Positions 1 through 5,152 of a DNA stretch of 6,783 bases are shown piece after piece. The position numbers and the translations under genes were made by a program. A model generated the notes under the pieces. That model saw nothing but the letters and a program-made list of their open reading frames with translations, was not told where the DNA came from and did not search any database. The stretch covers positions 1 through 6,783 of the forward strand of contig JAIDJS010000289.1 in assembly GCA_029052085.1 (NCBI GenBank), in the 5' to 3' direction. This DNA is from Eubacterium sp. (GTDB lineage: Bacteria; Bacillota; Clostridia; Oscillospirales; Acutalibacteraceae). Positions within the stretch are counted from its first letter, which is position 1, and each line of letters starts with the position of its first letter.

Positions 1-318
1 ATCATTGTCTTTGTATTGTTCAACATAATATGCAAAATCCGATTCGCTTATAAATATATTATTAATCTGAATCTGTTCCCTGTAGTCAACTACCCAAGGG
101 GAAGAAAACAGACCGACATTATAGCCGTTATCCATCAGAGCCTTTGCAATCGTTGCAGCAACCGTACCCTTGCCGTTCGTTCCGGCAATATGAATGATGT
201 TCAGATTGTTCTGCGGATTCCCCATTTTTTCAAGAAGTTCGGAAATACGAGCAAGCCCCGGCATAATGCCGAGGCTCTGCTTTGAAAGTATAAAATTCAA
301 TGCTTCGTTATAATTCAT
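1..318 (-). CDS. folC: Folylpolyglutamate synthase / dihydrofolate synthase, N-terminal part (runs off left edge)
   Basis: This is the first 106 codons of a Mur-ligase-family enzyme that adds glutamate to (dihydro)folate in the cytoplasm, using ATP. The N-terminus has the family's usual opening (NYNEALNFI, then PGLARISELLEKMGNPQ), followed by the nucleotide-binding P-loop AGTNGKGT at residues 45-52 with Lys50. After that comes the segment FSSPWVVDYREQIQIN, which matches the family's F-T-S-P-H-L-V-D-F-R-E-R-I stretch. One oddity is visible: the usual His of SPH is Trp here. The ATG at 318 lies 3 bases after the valS stop, and a weak AGGTTG sits inside the end of valS, so the gene is probably co-transcribed and translationally coupled with valS under the T-box. 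The C-terminal three quarters, including the rest of the ATPase domain and the ligase C-domain, lie outside the window. Confidence 0.93.
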   Translation of the reverse strand, partial: MNYNEALNFILSKQSLGIMPGLARISELLEKMGNPQNNLNIIHIAGTNGKGTVAATIAKALMDNGYNVGLFSSPWVVDYREQIQINNIFISESDFAYYVEQYKDND

Positions 319-321
319 AAA

Positions 322-2946
322 TCAACCTAAATTATCAATAGAATTTTTAAGATTTGCAATCTTTTCTTCAAGCTTAGCCGCGTCCTCTTTATTCTGCGCA
401 ACAACCTTTTCAGGTGCTTTATTCACAAAGCCGGGATTATTAAGCTTTTTATTTATGAAATCAAGCTTATCCTGCGCCGCTGCCAATTCTTTTTCAAGGC
501 GTTTTCTTTCGGCTTCAAAATCAACAAGCTCGCCAAGAGGAATATAAATCTTTGCATCATCTGTAATGATTGTAACAGTATTTTCAAGATTGCTGAAATC
601 AGCGGAAACATGAACCTCATTGGTTGATGCAAGACGCTTAATGAATTCTGCACCCATATCAAAGGTATTCTGTAAAACTGTTTCAACATAAACCGTTGCT
701 TTCTTACTTGGCGGAATATTCATTTCTGCTCTTCTGTTTCGGATTGAACGGATAGCAGACATGATTTTTTCCATTTCTGCTTCTTCTGCCGAGAAATTGA
801 GCAATTCATCATACTTAACCCAATCTGAAATCATAATGGATTCGGTATCGTGAGGAAGAGCCTGATAAATTTCTTCCGTAATAAACGGCATAAACGGATG
901 AAGAAGCTTCAGTATATCTGTTAATACATAAACAAGCACAGCCTTTGCTGTTTCTGCACCCTCGCCGCTCTGGAGTCTGATCTTTGAAATCTCTATATAC
1001 CAATCGCAGAAAACATCCCAGATGAAATCATAAAGCTTCTGGATAGCGATACCGAGTTCAAATTTGTCAAGATTATCCGTAACCTCTTTTGCAAGCGTAT
1101 TCAGCTTGCTTAATATCCACTTATCTTCAACAGCCAAATCCTTTGGAAGACCATCATATTTATAATCCTCACCAAGATACATCAGAACAAATCTTGCAGC
1201 ATTCCAGAGCTTATTTGCAAAGTTACGTGAAGCCTTAACCCTTTCATCAGAGAAACGCATATCATTTCCCGGGGAATTACCTGTTGCAAGTGTAAAGCGA
1301 AGAGCATCTGCACCATATTCATCAATAACAAGCAGCGGATCAATACCATTTCCGAGTGATTTACTCATTTTTCTGCCCTGAGAATCGCGAACAAGACCGT
1401 GGATGAGAACCGTATCAAACGGAACCTTACCCGTCTGCTCAATACCCGAGAACATCATACGCATAACCCAGAACGGAATAATATCGTAGCCTGTAACAAG
1501 CGTATTGGTAGGATAATACTTTTTATAATCCTCTGCATCTTCATCGGGCCATCCCATTGTTGAGAAAGGCCATAAAGCGGATGAAAACCATGTATCAAGC
1601 GTATCCGGATCCTGATGGATATGCGCACTGCCGCACTTTGCACATTTAGTCGGCGTTTCACGGCTTACCGTAATTTCGCCGCAGTCATCGCAGTACCATG
1701 CCGGAATACGATGACCCCACCAAAGCTGGCGGGAAATACACCAGTCACGGATATTTTCAAGCCAGTGGAAATATGTTTTTTCATATCTTTTAGGAACAAA
1801 TTTGGTTTCTTCATTTTTTACAGCATCAATTGCAGGACCAGCAAGCGGTTTCATTTTTACAAACCACTGCTTGGATACCTTCGGCTCAATCGTTGTTCCG
1901 CAGCGGTAGCAGGTGCCTACATTATGGGAATAATCTTCAATTTCAAGAAGCGCACCCTCTGCCTCGAGGTCCTCAACAATAGCTTTGCGGCATTCGTATC
2001 TGTCCATACCGCTGTATCTGCCCCAGCCCTCTTTGATATGCGCATCATCCGTCATAACATCAATAACCTCAAGGTTATGACGAAGTCCGACCTCAAAGTC
2101 ATTCGGATCGTGAGCAGGGGTAATTTTAACAACACCTGTTCCGAATTCGATATCAACATACTCATCGGCAATAACAGGAATTTCACGATGAACAATCGGA
2201 AGAACAAGCATTTTTCCGATTAAATCCTTATAGCGTTCATCATTCGGATTAACTGCAACGGCAGTATCGCCCAGAAGCGTTTCGGGACGGGTTGTTGCCA
2301 GCTCAAGATATCCGCTTCCATCTGCAAACGGATACTTAAGATGCCAGAAATGGCCTGCCTGATCCTCGTACTCAACCTCAGCATCTGAAATAGATGTTAA
2401 ACAGTGCGGACACCAGTTTACAATTCTTTCTCCTCTATAAATCAAGCCTTTTTCATAAAGATTATTGAATACCTCAACAACTGCCTTGTTGCAGCCCTCA
2501 TCAAGCGTAAAGCGTTCTCTGTCCCAATCGCAGGAGGAGCCCATTTTCTTAAGCTGCTCTATAATTCTTCCGCCGTACTGCTTTTTCCATTCCCATGCAC
2601 GTTCAAGGAAGCCATCTCTGCCCAAATCCTCTTTTGTAACACCCTCAGCACGCATTGCCTCAACAATTTTTGCTTCTGTTGCAATGGAAGCATGGTCTGT
2701 TCCCGGAAGCCACAAGGTATCATAACCATTCATTCTGTGATAACGGATAAGAATATCCTGCAAGGTGTTATCCAGGGCATGTCCCATATGAAGCTGACCG
2801 GTAATGTTCGGAGGAGGAATAACGATTGTATACGGCTTTTTATCAGATTTAACATCCGCATGGAAATAGCCGTTATCCACCCAGAACTTATATGTTCTGT
2901 CCTCAACATTGGCAGGATTATATTGTTTTTCAAGTTCTTTTGCCAT
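322..2946 (-). CDS. valS: Valine--tRNA ligase (class Ia aminoacyl-tRNA synthetase)
   Basis: The 874-residue protein has the normal length for bacterial ValRS, which attaches valine to tRNA-Val in the cytoplasm and edits mischarged threonine. Visible landmarks, in order, are: [13 protein letters not shown] with the HIGH-type signature HMGH at residues 53-56; the editing (CP1) domain with [10 protein letters not shown] at 218-227 and the segment around [13 protein letters not shown] at 275-287; the KMSKS loop at 526-530; a helical anticodon-binding domain from about 607; and a C-terminal coiled-coil arm at about 808-872. Four Cys pairs (CPHC 179-182, CYRC 346-349, CDDC 419-422, CAKC 435-438) suggest zinc knuckles. 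The ATG at 2946 was chosen because it follows a good AGGAGA site. The frame stays open for another 29 codons upstream, but that stretch is the T-box terminator and antiterminator RNA, so the longer version is not credible. folC follows after 3 bases. Confidence 0.98.
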   Translation of the reverse strand: MAKELEKQYNPANVEDRTYKFWVDNGYFHADVKSDKKPYTIVIPPPNITGQLHMGHALDNTLQDILIRYHRMNGYDTLWLPGTDHASIATEAKIVEAMRAEGVTKEDLGRDGFLERAWEWKKQYGGRIIEQLKKMGSSCDWDRERFTLDEGCNKAVVEVFNNLYEKGLIYRGERIVNWCPHCLTSISDAEVEYEDQAGHFWHLKYPFADGSGYLELATTRPETLLGDTAVAVNPNDERYKDLIGKMLVLPIVHREIPVIADEYVDIEFGTGVVKITPAHDPNDFEVGLRHNLEVIDVMTDDAHIKEGWGRYSGMDRYECRKAIVEDLEAEGALLEIEDYSHNVGTCYRCGTTIEPKVSKQWFVKMKPLAGPAIDAVKNEETKFVPKRYEKTYFHWLENIRDWCISRQLWWGHRIPAWYCDDCGEITVSRETPTKCAKCGSAHIHQDPDTLDTWFSSALWPFSTMGWPDEDAEDYKKYYPTNTLVTGYDIIPFWVMRMMFSGIEQTGKVPFDTVLIHGLVRDSQGRKMSKSLGNGIDPLLVIDEYGADALRFTLATGNSPGNDMRFSDERVKASRNFANKLWNAARFVLMYLGEDYKYDGLPKDLAVEDKWILSKLNTLAKEVTDNLDKFELGIAIQKLYDFIWDVFCDWYIEISKIRLQSGEGAETAKAVLVYVLTDILKLLHPFMPFITEEIYQALPHDTESIMISDWVKYDELLNFSAEEAEMEKIMSAIRSIRNRRAEMNIPPSKKATVYVETVLQNTFDMGAEFIKRLASTNEVHVSADFSNLENTVTIITDDAKIYIPLGELVDFEAERKRLEKELAAAQDKLDFINKKLNNPGFVNKAPEKVVAQNKEDAAKLEEKIANLKNSIDNLG

Positions 2947-2953
2947 AGTATCA

Positions 2954-2959
2954 TCTCCT
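2954..2959 (-). promoter_or_regulatory. Ribosome binding site of valS
   Basis: AGGAGA lies 7 bases before the ATG at 2946. It sits just downstream of the T-box terminator and fixes the valS start there rather than at the in-frame ATG at 3033. Confidence 0.85.
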
Positions 2960-2967
2960 ATAAAATC

Positions 2968-3001
2968 AAAAAAGCTTTCGCCCCAAAAATGAGGCGAAAG
3001 C
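2968..3001 (-). terminator. Intrinsic terminator of the T-box leader
   Basis: An 11-bp stem (2991-3001 with 2974-2984, including one G-U pair) has a six-base ATTTTT loop and is followed by six T on the minus strand. The upstream T-box bases TGAG can pair with CTCA inside the 5' arm, giving the competing antiterminator expected for this riboswitch class. Confidence 0.93.
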
Positions 3002-3210
3002 ATACTGTTTCCGTGGTACCACTCAAATTGCATTTTTAAGTAAAATGCCGCTCAAATCCTTAACGCAGATATACGGGCAAGGCTACTGTTATTTCACTCT
3101 GCCGGCTCAAAAGCTACCTTCTTTTTCGCTGCCTGCGGTTTTACACCAAACAACCGCTCTCTGAAAGGCAGGCTGAAAAATACTCCTCTTTTTCAAAGCC
3201 ATTAACTATT
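2974..3210 (-). promoter_or_regulatory. T-box riboswitch, valine-specific (GUA specifier)
   Basis: This leader RNA senses uncharged tRNA-Val and lets transcription enter valS-folC when charging is low. Stem I is readable. The base pairs GGCT (from about 3200) with AGCC near 3109. The upper part stacks CTGCCT (3166-3171) on AGGCAG (3129-3134) and GCGGTT (3152-3157) on AACCGC (3135-3140), with the AGAGA bulge between them and a GTTTGGTGTAA distal loop. The 5' side carries GAGGAGTA, like the conserved specifier-loop AGUA. On the 3' side, GAAGGTAGC places the specifier GTA at 3115-3117, a valine codon followed by a purine. The T-box sequence GAGTGGTACCACGGAAA (about 3009-3025) follows. Its TGGT bulge suits the ACCA end of a tRNA with discriminator A, as in tRNA-Val. 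An intrinsic terminator and the valS RBS complete the element. Confidence 0.96.
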
Positions 3211-3216
3211 GGGTTT

Positions 3217-3245
3217 ATATTAACAAATATAGGTTTATTTGTCAA
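3217..3245 (-). promoter_or_regulatory. Sigma-A promoter of valS-folC
   Basis: TTGACA (3240-3245), a 17-base spacer and TAATAT (3217-3222) form a strong housekeeping promoter. Transcription would begin near 3210, exactly where the T-box leader starts. Confidence 0.88.
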
Positions 3246-3316
3246 GCAATCTTAGTCGTTTATATCTGAATTTATTACCTATAATTAATAAATAAAATAC
3301 CTATTGGGCAAAGAAC

Positions 3317-3355
3317 AGCTCCCGTCACTTTTGACGGGAGCTATATTTTTATTTA
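3317..3355. terminator. Strong hairpin terminator between the cryptic RNA region and valS
   Basis: A perfect 11-bp stem (AGCTCCCGTCA, 3317-3327, with 3332-3342) has a four-base loop. The plus-strand flank ATATTTTTATTT is T-rich, and the minus-strand flank GTTCTTTG is moderately so. No plus-strand gene exists just upstream, so the likelier job is stopping minus-strand transcripts from the promoter at 3842-3870 before they reach the valS promoter. It may work both ways. Confidence 0.72.
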
Positions 3356-3365
3356 TTAAATTTAC

Positions 3366-3382
3366 TTAGTACATTGGACTAA
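3366..3382 (-). repeat. Small hairpin repeat, copy 1 (CCAATGY loop)
   Basis: TTAGT-CCAATGT-ACTAA on the minus strand is a 5-bp stem with a seven-base loop. It shares the core TAGTCCAATGYACTAA with copy 2 about 106 bases away. Both copies lie in the part of the gene-free stretch nearest valS. Confidence 0.5.
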
Positions 3383-3392
3383 CCTCTCACAA

Positions 3393-3425
3393 TTATTTTT
3401 TTGAAACAATGAAGCTCCTTAACAT
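3393..3425 (-). CDS. Possible 10-codon small ORF (MLRSFIVSKK)
   Basis: GAGGAG sits 8 bases upstream of an ATG opening ten codons and a TAA stop. The spacing is good, but the peptide is too short to judge by composition and resembles nothing I know. It lies between the two CCAATGY hairpins on the same strand. It could be a leader peptide or chance; an AG-rich structured RNA easily produces such sites. Confidence 0.15.
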   Translation of the reverse strand: MLRSFIVSKK

Positions 3426-3472
3426 GGAACCATCTCCTCAAATAAATATCGTTTTCCTTGGGTTATACTAGT

Positions 3473-3487
3473 TAGTGCATTGGACTA
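3473..3487 (-). repeat. Small hairpin repeat, copy 2 (CCAATGY loop)
   Basis: TAGT-CCAATGC-ACTA on the minus strand is a 4-bp stem with the same seven-base loop as copy 1 except for its last base. It is preceded by AAGGAG and is followed by ACTAG, which could pair in an alternative way with the repeat's own TAGT. Confidence 0.5.
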
Positions 3488-3570
3488 CTCCTTAGTTTAT
3501 TTGGATGAAGAATTAATCTTCAAGCTTTTGCAGGGAAAGCTATATTATTATATAACATAAAATTAAATTT

Positions 3571-3838
3571 TTTAGACGCCTGTGTATTCAATCTAATGAT
3601 TCCTGCTATAACTAATTAATTGCTTTTAAAGCTTGCTGCCCGTTATTGATTTACTGTATTTCAATTCTGCCGACAGCCTGTTCCGTTATATTACCTGAAT
3701 ACTGAGCAGGCGTTTGTCTGACCTGGTTCTAAATCTACCATCGGACAAAGCCTCCTTTCATAATCTGAACTTAAACAAGAATACTACATCCATTCTTTTA
3801 AGAATTCTGCTTCAATTCTTCCCTCTCTTAAGTTCACC
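3571..3838 (-). ncRNA. Candidate structured non-coding RNA, family not identified (raiA-like RNA is one possibility)
   Basis: A consensus promoter fires into a stretch with no conventional ORF but dense pairing. TGAACTTAA (3828-3836) pairs perfectly with TTAAGTTCA (3766-3774), enclosing two hairpins: AAGAATT/AATTCTT (3800-3820) and AAGAAT/ATTCTT (3777-3797). Next come a TGGT/ACCA hairpin (about 3725-3740) and a larger arm pairing GACA and GCCTG (3707-3718) with CAGGC and TGTC (3672-3680), capped by GTATT/AATAT (3688-3702). CAGGCG (3577-3582) can pair instead with CGCCTG (3707-3712). The 5' end follows from the promoter; the 3' end is uncertain, since no T-tract hairpin lies nearby and the RNA may continue to 3317. 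Length and complexity would suit the raiA-motif RNA common in Clostridia, but I cannot confirm that from memory. 6S RNA, tmRNA, SRP RNA and RNase P hallmarks are absent. Confidence 0.55.
3691..3741 (-). CDS. Possible 16-codon small ORF inside the candidate ncRNA (MVDLEPGQTNACSVFR)
   Basis: AAAGGAGG, close to an ideal Shine-Dalgarno, lies 9 bases upstream of an ATG followed by 16 codons and TAA. No relative is recognised. The same bases also form the TGGT/ACCA hairpin and part of the larger arm of the candidate RNA, so the coding reading competes with the structural one. A regulatory leader peptide is conceivable, but the AGGAGG may simply be a structural part of the RNA. Confidence 0.2.
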   Translation of the reverse strand: MVDLEPGQTNACSVFR

Positions 3839-3841
3839 CTT

Positions 3842-3870
3842 ATAATAACACGGTTTTTAGTAAATGTCAA
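3842..3870 (-). promoter_or_regulatory. Sigma-A promoter of the candidate ncRNA
   Basis: TTGACA (3865-3870), a 17-base spacer and TATTAT (3842-3847) are near consensus. The predicted start near 3835-3838 falls right at the first stem of the RNA. It faces away from the DUF1292 promoter, and the two -35 boxes are about 58 bases apart. Confidence 0.82.
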
Positions 3871-3928
3871 TAGTTTTTTTAAACATTTTTAAAATTGATT
3901 GTAAGTTTTTAACAATTGTATATAACTA

Positions 3929-3957
3929 TTGACGAAGCCTCATTAAAAGTATATAAT
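3929..3957 (+). promoter_or_regulatory. Sigma-A promoter of the DUF1292 gene
   Basis: TTGACG, a 17-base spacer and a perfect TATAAT (3952-3957) put the transcription start near 3964, leaving a 5' untranslated region of only about 23 bases. Confidence 0.88.
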
Positions 3958-3986
3958 ATTATAGACAAAATGAAAGGACGAACATT

Positions 3987-4304
3987 ATGGACAACGAAAA
4001 AGAGTTTTATGAGCCGGATATTATTTCAGTTACGGATGACAACGGAAACGAAATATTATTTGAGCTTCTTGAAAGATATGAAACAGATGAGGACGTTTAC
4101 GTTGCTATAACCGAATACCGGGACGATGCCGAGGAAATCGTTGAAGCAGATTACGAGGTAGTTATTCTTAAGGTTCTTGAAGAGGACGGCGAAGAATATC
4201 TTGCTGAAATCGAGGACGAAATGGAATACGAACAGATTTCCGATATTCTTATGGCAAAGGTTGAAGAAAAATTTGAGGTTGAATATTTTGAACCTGAGCA
4301 GTAA
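3987..4304 (+). CDS. DUF1292 (YrzB-type) small acidic protein
   Basis: The 105-residue protein has the typical size and layout of DUF1292: an N-terminal EPDIISVTDDNGNEILFELLERYE that reads like the family's D-E-G-N-E-x-x-F core, a middle strand YVAITEY, then a strongly acidic stretch (DDAEEIVEADYEVVILKVLEEDGEEY), closing with the helix-like segment DEMEYEQISDILMAKVEEKFEVE. About 40 residues are Asp or Glu and very few are basic, so it is soluble and cytoplasmic; no signal peptide or membrane segment is seen. The family is widespread in Firmicutes, often encoded near ruvX or alaS; its molecular role is not established to my knowledge. AAAGGA lies 8 bases before the ATG. The gene stands alone here, with its own promoter, a hairpin 13 bases after the stop, and a 6S RNA gene next. 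Confidence 0.9.
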   Translation: MDNEKEFYEPDIISVTDDNGNEILFELLERYETDEDVYVAITEYRDDAEEIVEADYEVVILKVLEEDGEEYLAEIEDEMEYEQISDILMAKVEEKFEVEYFEPEQ

Positions 4305-4317
4305 AAACCACTCGCAG

Positions 4318-4348
4318 TTATCAATCTTATTTTGAATAAGATTGATAA
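4318..4348 (+). terminator. Long AT-rich hairpin after the DUF1292 gene
   Basis: A perfect 13-bp stem (TTATCAATCTTAT, 4318-4330, with 4336-4348) has a TTTGA loop. No run of T follows, only TGATATATAAT, so termination may be weak, or the hairpin may mainly protect the 3' end of the mRNA. It overlaps the probable -35 box of the next transcript. Confidence 0.55.
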
Positions 4349-4359
4349 TGATATATAAT
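4332..4359 (+). promoter_or_regulatory. Probable promoter of the 6S RNA gene
   Basis: TTGAAT (4332-4337), a 16-base spacer and TATAAT (4354-4359) give a start near 4366, a few bases before the closing stem of the RNA. The -35 box lies in the loop and arm of the preceding hairpin. Confidence 0.6.
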
Positions 4360-4365
4360 AATATA

Positions 4366-4567
4366 TATTGTTTACGGTCTGTGCATCTCGACAACCGAAA
4401 GCTTTAATAACCCGAACAATCTTTTAATAGGGATTTACGCTCGCCTTACAGGTATGCAGACCTCCCGTATTTATACGGACGCTGGGAGCACAAAATAATG
4501 CGGCTAAAACCCACCTGCTTTAACATGCAGGTTATTCTCAGTTTTCGGCGGATGTGCGGATTTTTTT
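4366..4567 (+). ncRNA. ssrS: 6S RNA (RNA polymerase-binding regulatory RNA)
   Basis: 6S RNA mimics an open promoter and binds sigma-A RNA polymerase in stationary phase. Here a rod of about 200 nt can be drawn. TCTGTGCATCT (4378-4388) pairs along its whole length with GGATGTGCGGA (4550-4560), using several G-U pairs. CCGAAA (4395-4400) pairs with TTTCGG (4543-4548). Seven T (4561-4567) follow. The 3' strand TTCGGCGGATGT resembles the GCGGCGGCATC of the E. coli RNA. The 3' side of the central bubble holds GGCTAAAACCC and a small hairpin, ACCTGC/GCAGGT (4513-4532), as in other 6S RNAs. The terminal arm holds CCGTA/TACGG (4465-4478) inside CTC/GAG. No tmRNA or SRP signature is present. The family call rests on shape and these short similarities; exact ends are inferred. 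Confidence 0.75.
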
Positions 4568-4575
4568 AAAACGAA

Positions 4576-4604
4576 AGGCTATGCTTACGCATAGCCTGTT
4601 TTTT
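4576..4604. terminator. Bidirectional terminator between 6S RNA and the vanZ-like gene
   Basis: A perfect 9-bp stem (AGGCTATGC, 4576-4584, with 4589-4597) has a TTAC loop. It is followed by GTTTTTT on the plus strand and by TTTCGTTTT on the minus strand. It lies just after the 6S RNA T-run and 5 bases beyond the stop codon of the convergent vanZ-like gene, so it serves both. Confidence 0.88.
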
Positions 4605-5136
4605 ATGCCTTTTTAAATTTGAAATACATCTTTTTTAATAAACTGAATAAAAGAATGGCTATAATTCCACCGGCAGTATTTAAAATTACATCATCAATAT
4701 CCGTACTTCTGTAATTACAGCCGATAATCAAACCTATAATCAACTGCATTGTTTCTATGGATACGGAAAACAGAAAAACATAAAGAAAACGCATTTTATA
4801 ATTTTTTACGTAAATGCTATAAAACACACCCAATGGCATAAGCATAACAAAATTACCAAATACGGATACAAAACCATACGGCAGCCCATTTCTTAAAGAT
4901 TCAGATATGCTTTCTATGGTGCTTTTAAACGGAATAAAATTGTTTCCTACATCAAATCCGTCTGATGTAATGTATATAGGAAAAAAACAAATGGCAATGA
5001 TTACGGATATATAGAAACCAAAAGCCAGATTAAGCACAAACCTTTTAAATTTGACTCTTTTTATGAGCATTATAATTGCGTAAATCAGCAGAATGCCCAT
5101 CTCTATTATAAAAATCGGTTCCCTGTCTATATACAT
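4603..5136 (-). CDS. VanZ-family integral membrane protein
   Basis: The 177-residue protein has about five hydrophobic spans: roughly 8-25, 33-54, 89-110, 116-138 and 148-168. VanZ landmarks are present: NFIPF near 66-70, GNFVMLMPLG at 94-103, the intramembrane SIETMQ at 126-131, and RSTDIDDVILNTAGG at 143-157. The prototype VanZ raises teicoplanin resistance by an unclear mechanism, but most homologues in Clostridia are chromosomal membrane proteins of unknown role, so resistance should not be assumed. The ATG at 5136 was chosen: AGGAG is 10 bases upstream, whereas the in-frame TTG at 5142 would leave only 4. That AGGAG lies directly behind the TGA of the preceding dehydrogenase-like gene (16-base gap), indicating an operon with probable translational coupling. 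A terminator follows 5 bases after the stop. Confidence 0.9.
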   Translation of the reverse strand: MYIDREPIFIIEMGILLIYAIIMLIKRVKFKRFVLNLAFGFYISVIIAICFFPIYITSDGFDVGNNFIPFKSTIESISESLRNGLPYGFVSVFGNFVMLMPLGVFYSIYVKNYKMRFLYVFLFSVSIETMQLIIGLIIGCNYRSTDIDDVILNTAGGIIAILLFSLLKKMYFKFKKA

Positions 5137-5146
5137 ATTCAATAAA

Positions 5147-5151
5147 CTCCT
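5147..5151 (-). promoter_or_regulatory. Ribosome binding site of the vanZ-like gene
   Basis: AGGAG follows the stop of the upstream gene (TGATAGGAG). It favours the ATG at 5136 over the TTG at 5142. Confidence 0.7.
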
Positions 5152-5152
5152 A

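Noticed and set aside
16..285. 89-codon plus-strand ORF
   Set aside because: It is antisense to folC, which has a clear P-loop on the other strand.
1615..2223. 202-codon plus-strand ORF
   Set aside because: It lies entirely antisense within valS, has no family resemblance, and is explained by the codon pattern of the real gene.
2404..3039. 211-codon plus-strand ORF antisense to the start of valS and the T-box
   Set aside because: It overlaps both the conserved ValRS N-terminus and the riboswitch; it has no recognisable protein features.
3366..3487. CRISPR-like repeats
   Set aside because: There are only two copies, too short and with a spacing too long for an array; no cas gene is present.
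3571..3838. Reading the candidate RNA as 6S, tmRNA, RNase P RNA or SRP RNA
   Set aside because: No GAGGAAAGUCC-type RNase P core, no tRNA-like tmRNA end, no SRP GGAAGGAAGC-type loop, and a branched rather than rod-like fold. A separate rod-like 6S candidate exists at 4366-4567.
3916..4110. 64-codon plus-strand ORF overlapping the DUF1292 start
   Set aside because: Its ATG lies upstream of and spans the TATAAT promoter of DUF1292, so its own start would not be transcribed from it; the other frame encodes the recognised family.
4056..4394. 112-codon minus-strand ORF
   Set aside because: It is antisense to DUF1292 and would start within the 6S RNA; an AT-rich shadow.
4603..5136. Antibiotic resistance gene call from VanZ similarity
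   Set aside because: No vanA-type cluster genes are nearby, and VanZ-family proteins are common chromosomal proteins in Clostridia with no resistance role shown.
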